A stretch of 64,000 nucleotides of DNA from Cupriavidus sp. 2SB (lineage in GTDB: Bacteria; Pseudomonadota; Gammaproteobacteria; Burkholderiales; Burkholderiaceae). Positions 10,440 to 22,928 of the stretch are shown one piece after another. Position numbers and translations under genes: made by a program. Below the pieces are notes generated by a model. The model was given only the letters and a program-made list of their open reading frames with translations, did no database searches and was not told where the DNA came from. Each line of letters starts with the position of its first letter. Position 1 is the stretch's first letter. The DNA lies in the NCBI RefSeq assembly GCF_005503625.1, contig NZ_SCMX01000017.1:1-64000 (forward strand), in the 5' to 3' direction.

Positions 10440-10455
10440 TGGTATGGAAAATGCT
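10440..10455 (+). promoter_or_regulatory. Candidate sigma-54 (-24/-12) promoter
   Basis: TGGTATGGAAAATGCT has GG and GC separated by exactly ten bases and agrees with the sigma-54 consensus TGGCACRNNNNTTGCW at nine of twelve defined positions. It lies 84 bases before the small gene at 10538. It is the weakest of the sites I list as sigma-54 promoters. Confidence 0.35.
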
Positions 10456-10537
10456 CTGAGGAAGACCTTCCCGAAAGCGCTTTCCGTCGGCGTGAACGAT
10501 CACGCCAATCGTTTCCCGAACTATTGCGAGGCGCGCC

Positions 10538-10708
10538 ATGGCGACCCATATTCCGCACGATCCGGTGCGCCGGCCCGACCGCCGGCCAGACCAGAGCCCC
10601 GACCACAACAAGGAAAAGGGTGACCAGCCGGCGCGCAACTTGCCGGACAAGCATCCGCCGCCGCCTTCCGCGGTGGCGCGTACCCGTGCAGAACGTGCGA
10701 GCGGCTGA
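10538..10708 (+). CDS. Small Pro/Arg-rich hydrophilic protein, 56 residues
   Basis: I do not recognise this short product. It starts at an ATG with GAGG seven bases upstream and reads MATHIPHDPVRR, then Arg/Asp/Pro-rich sequence and a PDKHPPPPS stretch. It is strongly charged and low in complexity, has no hydrophobic segment, and is probably disordered. It lies in the divergent gap between glgP and the hybrid kinase and may be driven by the sigma-54-like site at 10440. The small size makes coding status uncertain; the ribosome binding site and a composition similar to the small stress proteins at 30463 and 40104 favour it. Confidence 0.5.
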   Translation: MATHIPHDPVRRPDRRPDQSPDHNKEKGDQPARNLPDKHPPPPSAVARTRAERASG

Positions 10709-10882
10709 CTGGTTGACCGTACCGGTGGCTGTAAAACTTGCAAGCCGTGCGCGCAGCGAGCACATCGTTGTTGCGCTACCGCCTATGATGAGAGGGTGAT
10801 GCGCCGGCCATGACGCCCGCACACGACCGTTCGCCCCGCTTCCGAGAAAAGCAGCGCCCACGCCATAAGAGAGGGACCCCCC

Positions 10883-12841
10883 ATGTCCAAACGGGAGACG
10901 GCTCGCCTGACGCCGGTTGCCGCATCGCGTCACGTGCCGCCCGCGCTGCATGGCGCAGACAGTACGATGGAAACCACGCAGTGGCAGACCTGGATCGACG
11001 CGCTGGACGACACTGCAGTCTTCGAGACCACTGCCAGCGGCGCAGTGCGCAACTGGAGCGAGGCCGCGCGCAAGGTCTTCCTGTATGACGCGGACGAAGT
11101 GCTGGGTTGGCACCTCTCGCGATTCCAACCTCCAGGGAAGGACACGACGGACACCACGGAGGCCATGCTCCAGGCGTTCGCCAACGCACGGGCCGATGGC
11201 CGCGCCCGGTTCAAAGGCTGGCAGGCCCGACGCGATGGCAGCATCTTCGTGGCGGAAACCACGTTGACTGCGCAACCCGATGGCTATGTCGTGGTCTGCC
11301 GCGACATCACGGTGGAATACGCAGCCGGAGAACAGGCCGCCAACGCCGAAGCCCGGTCTGGGCAATTGCTCGACGTGCTGGATAAGTTCGTGGCGTGCGC
11401 GGTATGCGAACTCAGTGTCGAAGGCGAAATCCGGAACTGGAGTGCGGGTGCGCAGTCGCTCTTTGGCTATACCGCCGCAGAAGTCGCTGGCAGTGCGGTG
11501 GGTGTGCTCTATCCACGGCGACCGGATGGACAGCCGGGCGAGGCGGCCTCGCTGGAGGCGGTGCGTGGCAAGGGCGAGTGGGTGGGCGAAGAACGCTTGC
11601 AGCACCACGACGGCGCCATGCTGCGTTGCGAAGTCCGCCAGGTGTTGCAGCGCGATAGCCACGGCAGCGTCAGCGGCATCCTGTGGACGGCGCGCGATAT
11701 GTCGGATACCGCGCGGCTGGCCGAACTCGAACATGCGGGGCATCGTGTGCAGGCGTTCCTGGCGATCCTGGCCCATGAGTTGCGCAATCCGCTGGCGCCC
11801 ATCCGCAATGCGGTGGACGTGATCCGGCTGATTCCCGTCAGCGATCCGCGCATCCGGCATTGCTCGGAAATCATCGGCCGGCAACTCCACCTGCTCACGC
11901 GGCTGGTGTCCGATCTCATGGATGTGGGTCGTGTCACCAGTGGCAAGCTCAAGGTGCAGCCTGTGCCCATTCTCTACAACGAGGTGGTGTCCGCTGCCGT
12001 GGAGGCCATGCGTCCAGCCATCGAGAATGCGGCCCAGCAACTTGCCGTGGCGCTGCCGTCCGGACCGGTGTTCGTCAACGGCGACGCAGAGCGCCTGGAA
12101 CAGGTCATGTCGAACCTGCTCAGCAATGCCTCCAAATACACGGCGCGGGGCGGTGCCCTTGCGGTGACGGTCCGTGTCGCGGACGCCAACGTGATCACGT
12201 CGATCGCTGACAACGGACGCGGCATTGCGCCGGCTGCGCTGGACCGCATCTTCAGCCTGTTTGCGCAGGAGGGCGATGACACCGCGCGCACCGGACTCGG
12301 CATCGGACTGGCGCTGGCGCGCGCAATTGTCGAAGCGCACGGCGGCGTGATACAGGCCACCAGTGCGGGCGAGGGTCATGGCAGTACGTTCACGGTGATC
12401 CTGCCCCAGGTAGAGATGGACGGTGCCAATGTCCCGCGCGCCACCATGGGCGAATGCGCGGGCAAGCGCATCCTGATCGTCGACGACAGCATGGATTCCG
12501 CCGACAGCATGGCAGAGCTGCTGACCGTGCTGGGCCATGAAGCGCGCCCCGTCTACACGGGCATGCGGGCGGTGGAGCTGGTGCGTGAATTCGCACCCGA
12601 TGTGGTGCTGCTCGACCTGGAAATGCCCGACATGAGCGGCTTCGAAGTGTTGCCGCTGCTGCGCGCCGCCCACACGGGCATGCGTGTCTTTGCGCTGACC
12701 GGACGCGGGACGGTCGAGGATCGCCGCCGCACGGAAGCTGCGGGATTCGACGCGCATCTGGTCAAGCCGCTGACCGTCGACGCCCTGTGCCGCGCGCTGC
12801 AATCCTCGGGTGCCGAAGGGAACGACGCCGGGGCGCATTGA
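10883..12841 (+). CDS. Hybrid sensor histidine kinase, PAS-PAS-HisKA-HATPase-REC
   Basis: The 652-residue protein has two PAS-like domains (about 36-150 and 165-275), a HisKA domain with H298 in LAHELRNPLAP, a HATPase domain with N-box NLLSNASKYT, G1 box DNGRGI and G2 box GLGIGLALAR, and a C-terminal receiver with D578 in LLDLEMPD and a late LVKP lysine. There is no membrane segment, so it should sense an intracellular signal. GAGAGGGA lies ahead of the ATG. It lies between the two glucan operons and converges on malQ with only eight bases between stops. No cognate regulator is adjacent; a role in controlling the glucan genes is a guess from position. Confidence 0.93.
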   Translation: MSKRETARLTPVAASRHVPPALHGADSTMETTQWQTWIDALDDTAVFETTASGAVRNWSEAARKVFLYDADEVLGWHLSRFQPPGKDTTDTTEAMLQAFANARADGRARFKGWQARRDGSIFVAETTLTAQPDGYVVVCRDITVEYAAGEQAANAEARSGQLLDVLDKFVACAVCELSVEGEIRNWSAGAQSLFGYTAAEVAGSAVGVLYPRRPDGQPGEAASLEAVRGKGEWVGEERLQHHDGAMLRCEVRQVLQRDSHGSVSGILWTARDMSDTARLAELEHAGHRVQAFLAILAHELRNPLAPIRNAVDVIRLIPVSDPRIRHCSEIIGRQLHLLTRLVSDLMDVGRVTSGKLKVQPVPILYNEVVSAAVEAMRPAIENAAQQLAVALPSGPVFVNGDAERLEQVMSNLLSNASKYTARGGALAVTVRVADANVITSIADNGRGIAPAALDRIFSLFAQEGDDTARTGLGIGLALARAIVEAHGGVIQATSAGEGHGSTFTVILPQVEMDGANVPRATMGECAGKRILIVDDSMDSADSMAELLTVLGHEARPVYTGMRAVELVREFAPDVVLLDLEMPDMSGFEVLPLLRAAHTGMRVFALTGRGTVEDRRRTEAAGFDAHLVKPLTVDALCRALQSSGAEGNDAGAH

Positions 12842-12849
12842 CATCGTCG

Positions 12850-15024
12850 TCATATCGCCTCGCCCCGTAGCGCGGCAATGCGGCCGCGCACATCGTCGCG
12901 CGAGAACGTGTCACGCACGGTGGGGTCCAGGCGGCGTTGCCAGTTGGGATGCGCGTCGATGGTGCCGGGCAGGTTGGGTTGTTCGCGCAGCGCAAGCAGG
13001 TCTTCCACGGGCACCAGCCGCAACGGCGTGGCGGCACGGCCCAGCCAGGCAAGGATGGCTTCCACCGGGGCGGCGTCAGGGCCGGGTTGCGCGCCACTCA
13101 CCGCATTGGCTTCGCACATCGCTTGCCACAACGCGCCGCGCTCCTGTGCACGCGCATCGAGCAGGGCGGCCTCGGTGTCGTGCTCGCCCAATTGGTGCAG
13201 CCGTGCCCGCCACCGGATGTCGTTGCCCGACCACCAACCCACGATCGTGGGCAAGTCGTGCGTGGTTGTCGTGGCGATGGCCTGCGCCGGCCATTGATCG
13301 GGTGGCAGGAATGGCGCGATCACCGGTTCGGCCGCCGTGGGTGCCTCCGTTGCAGCGGGAGTTTCACCCTCCGCTTCGTCCTCTTCGCTGGCCTTGCGTT
13401 CGAACCACAGCACGTCGATGCCCAGCACGCCGCGCGCCGACAGTGCGGCGTTCAGGGTCTCCGGCACGGTCCCCAGGTTTTCTCCGATGATGATGGCGCG
13501 ATGCCGCCACGATTCGATGGCGACGATCCGCAGCATGTCGTCGAGCGGATAGGTGAGATAGGCACCCTGGCTGGCTGGCGCGCCCGCAGGCACTAGCCAC
13601 ATGCGCGCCAGTCCGAGCACGTGGTCGATGCGCAACCCGCCTGCATGGGCGAGGTTGGCGCGCAGCATTTCGATCAATGCGGCATAACCATGGCGCCGCA
13701 GTCCACGCGGCGAAAACACTGCCACGCCCCAGTCCTGCCCCAGCGGGTTGTAGAGGTCGGGCGGCGCGCCCGCGTGAAAGCCGTTCAGGATCTCCGATTG
13801 CCGGGTCCATGCGTGGCTGCCACCGGGATCGGTGCCCACTGCCAGATCCGCAATCACACCGATCGCCATGCCCGACCGCCGCGCACATTGCTGCGCGGAT
13901 TCGAGCCCTTCGGACGTCAGCCATTGCAGAAAGGTGTGGAAGCCGATGGCATCGGCATGCGTGGCGGCGAATGCGGTGACGGCGGCCGCATCGGGACTCC
14001 GCAATGCTTCGGGCCACTGGCGCCAGTCGGCTGCCGTGTCAGGCGTATCGCGCATGCGATCCGCCTGGATGGCCTCGAAGCATGCATGCGCCAACAGCGC
14101 CTTGCCGCCGCGTGCGCGGAATGCGGAGAACGCTTGCTGCTGCGATGGCGTGAGCAGCGCGTCGTGCCGATCCCATAGCCAGCGCAGCACCGCCAGGCGA
14201 AGTGCGGAGACGGCCGTCCAGTCGATCTCGGTGCGCGCTTCGGCGTCCGCGAATGGCGAGCCCAGGGCGAGTGCCGCAATAGCCTGCGCCACGGCATCGT
14301 CACCGAACACGTGTGCGGGGTCGGCGTAGAGCGGGTTGAAAAGGATGCGGCTCGATGGCGCGTAAGGGCTGTAGCGTCCAGGCAGCGCGGAGAAGCCCGC
14401 ATGCAGCGGATTGATCGCCACGGCATCGGCGCCGGCCTGTGCGGCAGCTTCGGCGCACTGCGCGAGCGTGGTGAGGTCGCCAAGGCCGCGCGACGCGCCA
14501 TGACGCAGGCCATAGAGTTGCACGGAAAGGCCCCATGGCCTGGTGGCGATCACGCGGCGCGGCGAATCGGCCAGTGCATCGGCTACGCCAAAGCAGCGCG
14601 GCGGTGCAATGGCGAGCGTGGTCTCCACATCGCCCAGCCGCAGATGGTGGTAGCCCCATTGCGAAACTGGCGCGATTTCCATCTCGCCATTGGCCTTGCG
14701 ATGCGCGATGCCTTCGACAATGCTGCCATCTTCCAGCGTCAGGCGATACGGACGCTGGGGCATGGTGTGAATCCACGGCACGCTGACGGGCTGTCCCAGA
14801 TCTGCGGTGATCAACGGCGGCAGCGGATGCGCGGCATCGTCGGCAGCCAGCCAGGCGCGCGATGCCTCGCATTCACCCGGTGTGCTGCATGGCAATTCGA
14901 GCGCGGTCAGCACCGTGTGCAGCGCGTCGTCGGACAGCGTCTGTGGACGGTTCCAGGCGTCGCGCCACTGCAATTGCAGCCCGGCACGTTCGGCCAGATC
15001 GCGAAGGGGTCCGTTGGTACTCAT
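12850..15024 (-). CDS. malQ: 4-alpha-glucanotransferase (amylomaltase) MalQ
   Basis: MalQ disproportionates maltodextrins, joining short chains and releasing glucose. The 724-residue product fits GH77: INPLHAGFSALPGRYSPYAPSSR, the nucleophile D467 in GLRIDHVLGLARMW, the acid/base E515 in IIIGENLGTV, and TTTHDLPTIVGWW. The N-terminal ~150 residues form the extra beta domain of the longer GH77 enzymes. The ATG before STNGPLRDL lies ten bases after the glgX stop; the upstream open frame is not conserved. It is the last gene of the glgE-treS-glgB-glgX-malQ operon. The region around residues 640-660 is acidic and low in complexity (EEDEAEGETPAATEAPTAAE), probably a surface loop. Confidence 0.94.
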   Translation of the reverse strand: MSTNGPLRDLAERAGLQLQWRDAWNRPQTLSDDALHTVLTALELPCSTPGECEASRAWLAADDAAHPLPPLITADLGQPVSVPWIHTMPQRPYRLTLEDGSIVEGIAHRKANGEMEIAPVSQWGYHHLRLGDVETTLAIAPPRCFGVADALADSPRRVIATRPWGLSVQLYGLRHGASRGLGDLTTLAQCAEAAAQAGADAVAINPLHAGFSALPGRYSPYAPSSRILFNPLYADPAHVFGDDAVAQAIAALALGSPFADAEARTEIDWTAVSALRLAVLRWLWDRHDALLTPSQQQAFSAFRARGGKALLAHACFEAIQADRMRDTPDTAADWRQWPEALRSPDAAAVTAFAATHADAIGFHTFLQWLTSEGLESAQQCARRSGMAIGVIADLAVGTDPGGSHAWTRQSEILNGFHAGAPPDLYNPLGQDWGVAVFSPRGLRRHGYAALIEMLRANLAHAGGLRIDHVLGLARMWLVPAGAPASQGAYLTYPLDDMLRIVAIESWRHRAIIIGENLGTVPETLNAALSARGVLGIDVLWFERKASEEDEAEGETPAATEAPTAAEPVIAPFLPPDQWPAQAIATTTTHDLPTIVGWWSGNDIRWRARLHQLGEHDTEAALLDARAQERGALWQAMCEANAVSGAQPGPDAAPVEAILAWLGRAATPLRLVPVEDLLALREQPNLPGTIDAHPNWQRRLDPTVRDTFSRDDVRGRIAALRGEAI

Positions 15025-15034
15025 GAATGGCGGC

Positions 15035-17182
15035 TCACGATGAAGGGTCCTCTTCGCGCGGCACGGCGGCCGACAACAACGCCAGGCCATGTGCCGCCAC
15101 CTTGTAGGCAGGGCGGCCTTCCGCATCGAGCGCCACGGGTTCGTCTTCGAGATCGGGCGCGGCACTGTCGAATAGCAGGCGCCAATCCTCGCCCGGCGTG
15201 GGCATGCGGAAGAACACGTCCTCATGGCTCGCATTGAGGCACAGCAGGATGACCTCGACTTCTTCCTCGCGGCTATGCGTGGCGCGACGCAGTGCGAGCG
15301 TGCGGTCTTCGGCATTTGCCCACTGATCGCTGCTGAGTTCGTTGCCATCGGGACCGAACCAGGCGATGTCGGGCAGGCCCGGTGCCGGTTGCGAGCGGCC
15401 ATGCACGAAGCGGTTCTCGGTAAGCACGGGCAGTTGCCGGCGCAGCGCCAGCAGGCGGCTGACCACGCGCATCATGGGCGCATTGGCCGGACTGGCGGCA
15501 TCGTCCCAGTTCAGCCACGACAGTTCGTTATCCTGGCAATACGCATTGTTGTTGCCGCGCTGGGTGCGTCCCCATTCGTCGCCAGCAGTGATCATCGGCG
15601 TGCCCTGCGAGAGCAGCAGCGTGGCCATCATCGCGCGTGCTACGCGGCTGCGTGTCTCCAGGATGCCTTCGTCGTCCGTCGGGCCTTCCACGCTGCCGTC
15701 TGCGCTCCAGTTGGCGCTGGCGTTGTCGTCGTTGCCGTCCCGGTTGTCCTCGCGGTTTTCCTCGTTGTGCTTGTGCGCATAGCTGACCACGTCGGCCAGC
15801 GTGAAGCCGTCATGCGCGGTGATGAAGTTCAGGCTTGCCCATGGCTTGCGATGGCGATGATCGAACAGATCTGCCGAACCCGTGATGCGCGCGGCCAGTT
15901 CGCCGCGCTGCCCCGCGTCGCTGCGCCAGAAGCGGCGTACGTTGTCGCGGAACTTGTCGTTCCACTCGGCAAAGCCCGGCGGATGGTTGCCCACCTGATA
16001 GCCACCAGGGCCCAGGTCCCACGGTTCGGAAATCAGCTTGGTGCGCGACAGGACCGGGTCCTGCAGGATGGCGTCGAAGAACCCCGAGTTGGGATCGAAG
16101 CCATGCGGCTCGCGCCCCAGCGTGCTGCCGAGGTCGAAGCGGAATCCGTCCACGTGGAAGTTCTCCACCCAGTAGCGCAGGGAATCCATGACCATCTGCA
16201 GCACGCGCGGATGCGAGAGATTCAGCGTGTTGCCGCAACCGGTGTCGTTGATGTAGTGGCGCTCGTCGCCGGGCACCAGCCGGTAGTAGCTGGCGTTGTC
16301 CAGGCCGCGCCATGACATCGTCGGCCCCAGCTCATTGCCTTCGCAGGTGTGGTTGTAGACCACGTCGAGCAATACCTCGATGCCTGCCGCATGCAGCCGG
16401 CGGATGGCGATCTTGACCTCGTGGTGCTGGCGGCCGGACAGGTAGAGCGGTTCCGGCGCGAAGAACGAGAGCGTGTTGTAGCCCCAGTAGTTGCGCAGGC
16501 CCCGCTCGATCAGGAAGCGGTCCTGCAGGAAGGCGTGGATCGGCAATAGCTCGATGGACGTGACGCCGATGCGATGCAGGTGGTCGATGAAGCGCGGATC
16601 GGCCAGCGCGGCAAAGGTGCCGCGATACTGCGGCAGCAGGTCCTCGCGCAACATCGATGCGCCACGCACGTGCACTTCATAGATCGAGGTCTGCGGCCAC
16701 GGGTGTTGCGGCGGGCGGTCGTCGCCCCAGTTGAAACTCTGGTCGACGACGATGCCCTTGGGCATGGTCGGCGCACTATCGCGGCGGTCGGGTGTGAGGT
16801 CCGCGCGCGGGCTGTTGAGGCGGTAGCCGAACAGCGCGTCAGACCAGCGCACCGGGCCGCTGAGGGCGCGGGCATAAGGGTCGAGCAGCAGCTTGTGCGG
16901 ATTGAACCGATGGCCACGTGTGGGCTCATAGGGACCAAACGCGCGAAAGCCATATTGCAGGCCCGGCTGCGCGTGCGGCAGATAGCCGTGCCAGATTTCG
17001 CCGGTGCATTCGGGCAGCGGCAACCGCTGGATTTCCTTGCGCCCGTTGCCGGAAAACAGGCACAGGTCGATACGGCTGGCGTTGGCCGAGAACACCGCAA
17101 AGTTGACGCCCAGCCCATCCCAGTGGGCGCCGAGCGGATAAGGCTTGCCGGGCAGCAGCCGATCCACCGTATTGCTCGCCAT
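15035..17182 (-). CDS. glgX: Glycogen debranching enzyme GlgX (TreX-type isoamylase)
   Basis: GlgX cuts alpha-1,6 branches, preferring short stubs left by GlgP. The 715-residue protein has an N-terminal CBM48 domain and a GH13_11 barrel: YEVHVRG, ELLPIHAF, DVVYNHTCEGNE, nucleophile D350 in NFHVDGFRFDLGSTLGRE, acid/base E386 in LISEPWDLG, and ITAHDGFTL. A perfect AAGGAGG lies eight bases before the ATG. The 93-base gap after glgB is unusually CA-rich on the coding strand for this GC-rich locus. Function is clear; in this setting it would supply linear chains to MalQ, GlgP and TreY. Confidence 0.95.
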   Translation of the reverse strand: MASNTVDRLLPGKPYPLGAHWDGLGVNFAVFSANASRIDLCLFSGNGRKEIQRLPLPECTGEIWHGYLPHAQPGLQYGFRAFGPYEPTRGHRFNPHKLLLDPYARALSGPVRWSDALFGYRLNSPRADLTPDRRDSAPTMPKGIVVDQSFNWGDDRPPQHPWPQTSIYEVHVRGASMLREDLLPQYRGTFAALADPRFIDHLHRIGVTSIELLPIHAFLQDRFLIERGLRNYWGYNTLSFFAPEPLYLSGRQHHEVKIAIRRLHAAGIEVLLDVVYNHTCEGNELGPTMSWRGLDNASYYRLVPGDERHYINDTGCGNTLNLSHPRVLQMVMDSLRYWVENFHVDGFRFDLGSTLGREPHGFDPNSGFFDAILQDPVLSRTKLISEPWDLGPGGYQVGNHPPGFAEWNDKFRDNVRRFWRSDAGQRGELAARITGSADLFDHRHRKPWASLNFITAHDGFTLADVVSYAHKHNEENREDNRDGNDDNASANWSADGSVEGPTDDEGILETRSRVARAMMATLLLSQGTPMITAGDEWGRTQRGNNNAYCQDNELSWLNWDDAASPANAPMMRVVSRLLALRRQLPVLTENRFVHGRSQPAPGLPDIAWFGPDGNELSSDQWANAEDRTLALRRATHSREEEVEVILLCLNASHEDVFFRMPTPGEDWRLLFDSAAPDLEDEPVALDAEGRPAYKVAAHGLALLSAAVPREEDPSS

Positions 17183-17275
17183 GCGCGATCCTCCTTGTTA
17201 TCTTTGTTGTGGTTGTTCTGTCAGTCTTGTTGTCGTACTGCCGTGGTGTCGTGGAGTCGTAAGGCGGTGCGAGGC

Positions 17276-19535
17276 TTACCCCGGTGAGTCGGGCGCGGGG
17301 CGCAGGATCAGCGTTGCCAGTGGCGGCAGCGTCAATGCGAGCGAGTGGGCCTGGCCGTGCGACGGCGAGGCATCGGTGGAGACACGGCCACCATTGCCCA
17401 CGTTGCTGCCGCCGTAGATGGCGGCGTCGGTGTTCAGGCTCTCTTCCCACACACCCGCACACGGCACGCCGAGTCGATAGCCCTCGCGCGGCACCGGCGT
17501 CATGTTGACCACCACGAGCACCACATCGTTGCTGTGCGGCGCGGCGCGGCGCAGATAGGCAAAGACACTGTTCTGGTGATCGTCACCCACGATCCACTGG
17601 AAGCCTTCGGACCGATGATCCATCGCATGGAGCGCGGGCAGGTCGCGATACAGCCGGTTGAGATCGCGCACCAGCGAATGCACGCCACGATGCGCGGGCT
17701 GGTCGAGCAGCGGCCAGTCCAGTTCAGTGTCGTGATTCCACTCGCGCCACTGCGCGAACTCGCCGCCCATGAACAGCAGCTTCTTGCCGGGATGCGTCCA
17801 CATGAAGCCGTAGTAGGCGCGCAGGTTGGCAAACTTCTGCCAGTCGTCGCCGGGGGTCTTGCCGATCATCGACCCTTTGCCATGCACCACCTCGTCATGC
17901 GATATGGGCAGCACGAACGCTTCGGACCATGCGTAGACCATGCCGAACGTCATGTCGCCGTGATGCCAGGGCCGATGGATGGGTTCGTGCGACAGGTAGC
18001 GCAGCGTGTCGTGCATCCAGCCCATGTTCCACTTGAAATGGAAGCCGAGTCCGCCCGACTCCACGCTGGCCGTGACGCCGGGCCATGCGGTGGATTCTTC
18101 CGCAATGGTCAGCGCACCGAGGCAGCGCTCGCGCACCAGGCTGTTGAGTTCGCGCAGGAACGCCACGGCTTCGAGATTCTCGCGGCCACCGAAGCGGTTC
18201 GGCACCCATTGCCCCGCTTCCCGGCTGTAGTCGCGATAGAGCATCGAGGCCACCGCATCCACGCGCAAACCATCGGCGTGGAAGTGTTCCAGCCAGTGCA
18301 CCGCACCGGCCAGCAGGAAACCACGCACCTCGTTACGGCCGAGGTTGTAGATCAGCGTGTTCCAGTCCTGATGAAAGCCTTCGCGCGGGTCCTGATGCTC
18401 GTAGAGCGCGGTGCCGTCGAATTCGGTCAGTCCGTGCGGATCGGTCGGAAAGTGCGCGGGCACCCAGTCGAGAATCACGCCGATGCCGGCCTGATGGCAG
18501 CGATCGATAAACGCGGCGAAGCGCGCAGGCGAGCCAAGCCGCGAGGTGGGCGCGAACAGCGACAGCGGCTGGTAGCCCCACGATCCGCCGAACGGATGCT
18601 CGGTGATTGGCAACAGTTCGATATGCGTGAAGCCAAGGTCGCGGATATAGGGCACGAGCCGATCGGCCAGGATGTCCCAGCCGCGCTCGGTATCGTTGAC
18701 CACGCGTTGCCATGACAGGACGTGCAGTTCGTAAACGGACATCGGCGTGGCATACGGATCGGTCTGCGCGCGTTGCGTCATCCATGCCTCGTCGTTCCAT
18801 TGGAACGGCGGCGCGTCGTGACCCGCACACGCCACAACCGATGCCGTGGCCGGGGGAATCTCGGTGGCCTGCGCCAACGGATCGGCCTTGTCGGGGACGG
18901 GTTGCCCGTTCGGTCCGGTCAGGTCGTACTTGTAGCGGCTGCCGCCCTGCGCACCCATCGCGCTGGGAACGAACAACTCCCAGATACCTGAGCCGTGCCG
19001 CAGTCGCATGGGGTGGCGCGCGGGATTCCAGCCGTTGAAGTCGCCAATCACGGACACGCGTTGCGCATTGGGTGCCCACACGGCAAAGCGCACACCGGCC
19101 TCGTTGTCGAGCGTGACGCACTGCGCGCCGAGGCAACTGCCGAGTTCAAGGTGGCGTCCTTCGTTGAAGAGATGCAGGTCAAGCTCGCCAAGCAACACGT
19201 GATAGGCGTAGGGATCGGTACTGATCTGCTCGCCGCCATCGGGCCAGCGTATGCGCAGCCGGTAGTCCTGCGCCACGGGATGCCCCTGCGCAAAGCCGGG
19301 CAGACGGCCGGCGAAGACGCCATCCGCATGCAGCCGCAACATATCCCCCACGGCTTCGCCGCGCGCATCCGTCAACTGCAATGCTTCGGCGCCGGGCACG
19401 ATGGCGCGCACCACGATGCCGTGTTCGTCGCGATGCGGGCCGAGCACGCCGAATGGGTCGGCCAGACGGCCTTCGCGCAGGGCATCGATGACCGGCGTGG
19501 GCAGCGTGGGGGCAGGCAGGTCGAGCGTGGCAGCA

Positions 19536-19549
<14 letters not shown>
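17276..19549 (-). CDS. glgB: 1,4-alpha-glucan branching enzyme GlgB
   Basis: GlgB makes alpha-1,6 branches in glycogen. The 757-residue product carries both N-terminal beta domains (about 30-115 and 140-230, the second with [19 protein letters not shown]), then the GH13 barrel: [17 protein letters not shown], nucleophile D431 in [17 protein letters not shown], acid/base E484 in [11 protein letters not shown], and [12 protein letters not shown]. The chosen ATG (MARNDAAT) overlaps the end of treS by 14 bases and has GGGAG upstream. The overlap suggests translational coupling to treS. GlgE plus GlgB is the classic pair that builds branched glucan from maltose-1-phosphate. Confidence 0.95.

Positions 19550-22924
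<3,375 letters not shown>

Positions 22925-22928
<4 letters not shown>

Noticed and set aside
10726-10742. TGGC...TTGCA upstream of the hybrid kinase, resembling a sigma-54 promoter
   Set aside because: GG and GC are separated by eleven bases, not ten, and the kinase start is more than 140 bases away.
8538-10799. A 753-codon open frame opposite glgP
   Set aside because: Antisense to a clear phosphorylase; the product looks like random GC-rich sequence.
10343-12853. An 836-codon open frame opposite the hybrid kinase
   Set aside because: It is antisense to a gene with intact kinase and receiver motifs, and its product has no recognisable domain. Long antisense frames are usual in GC-rich DNA.
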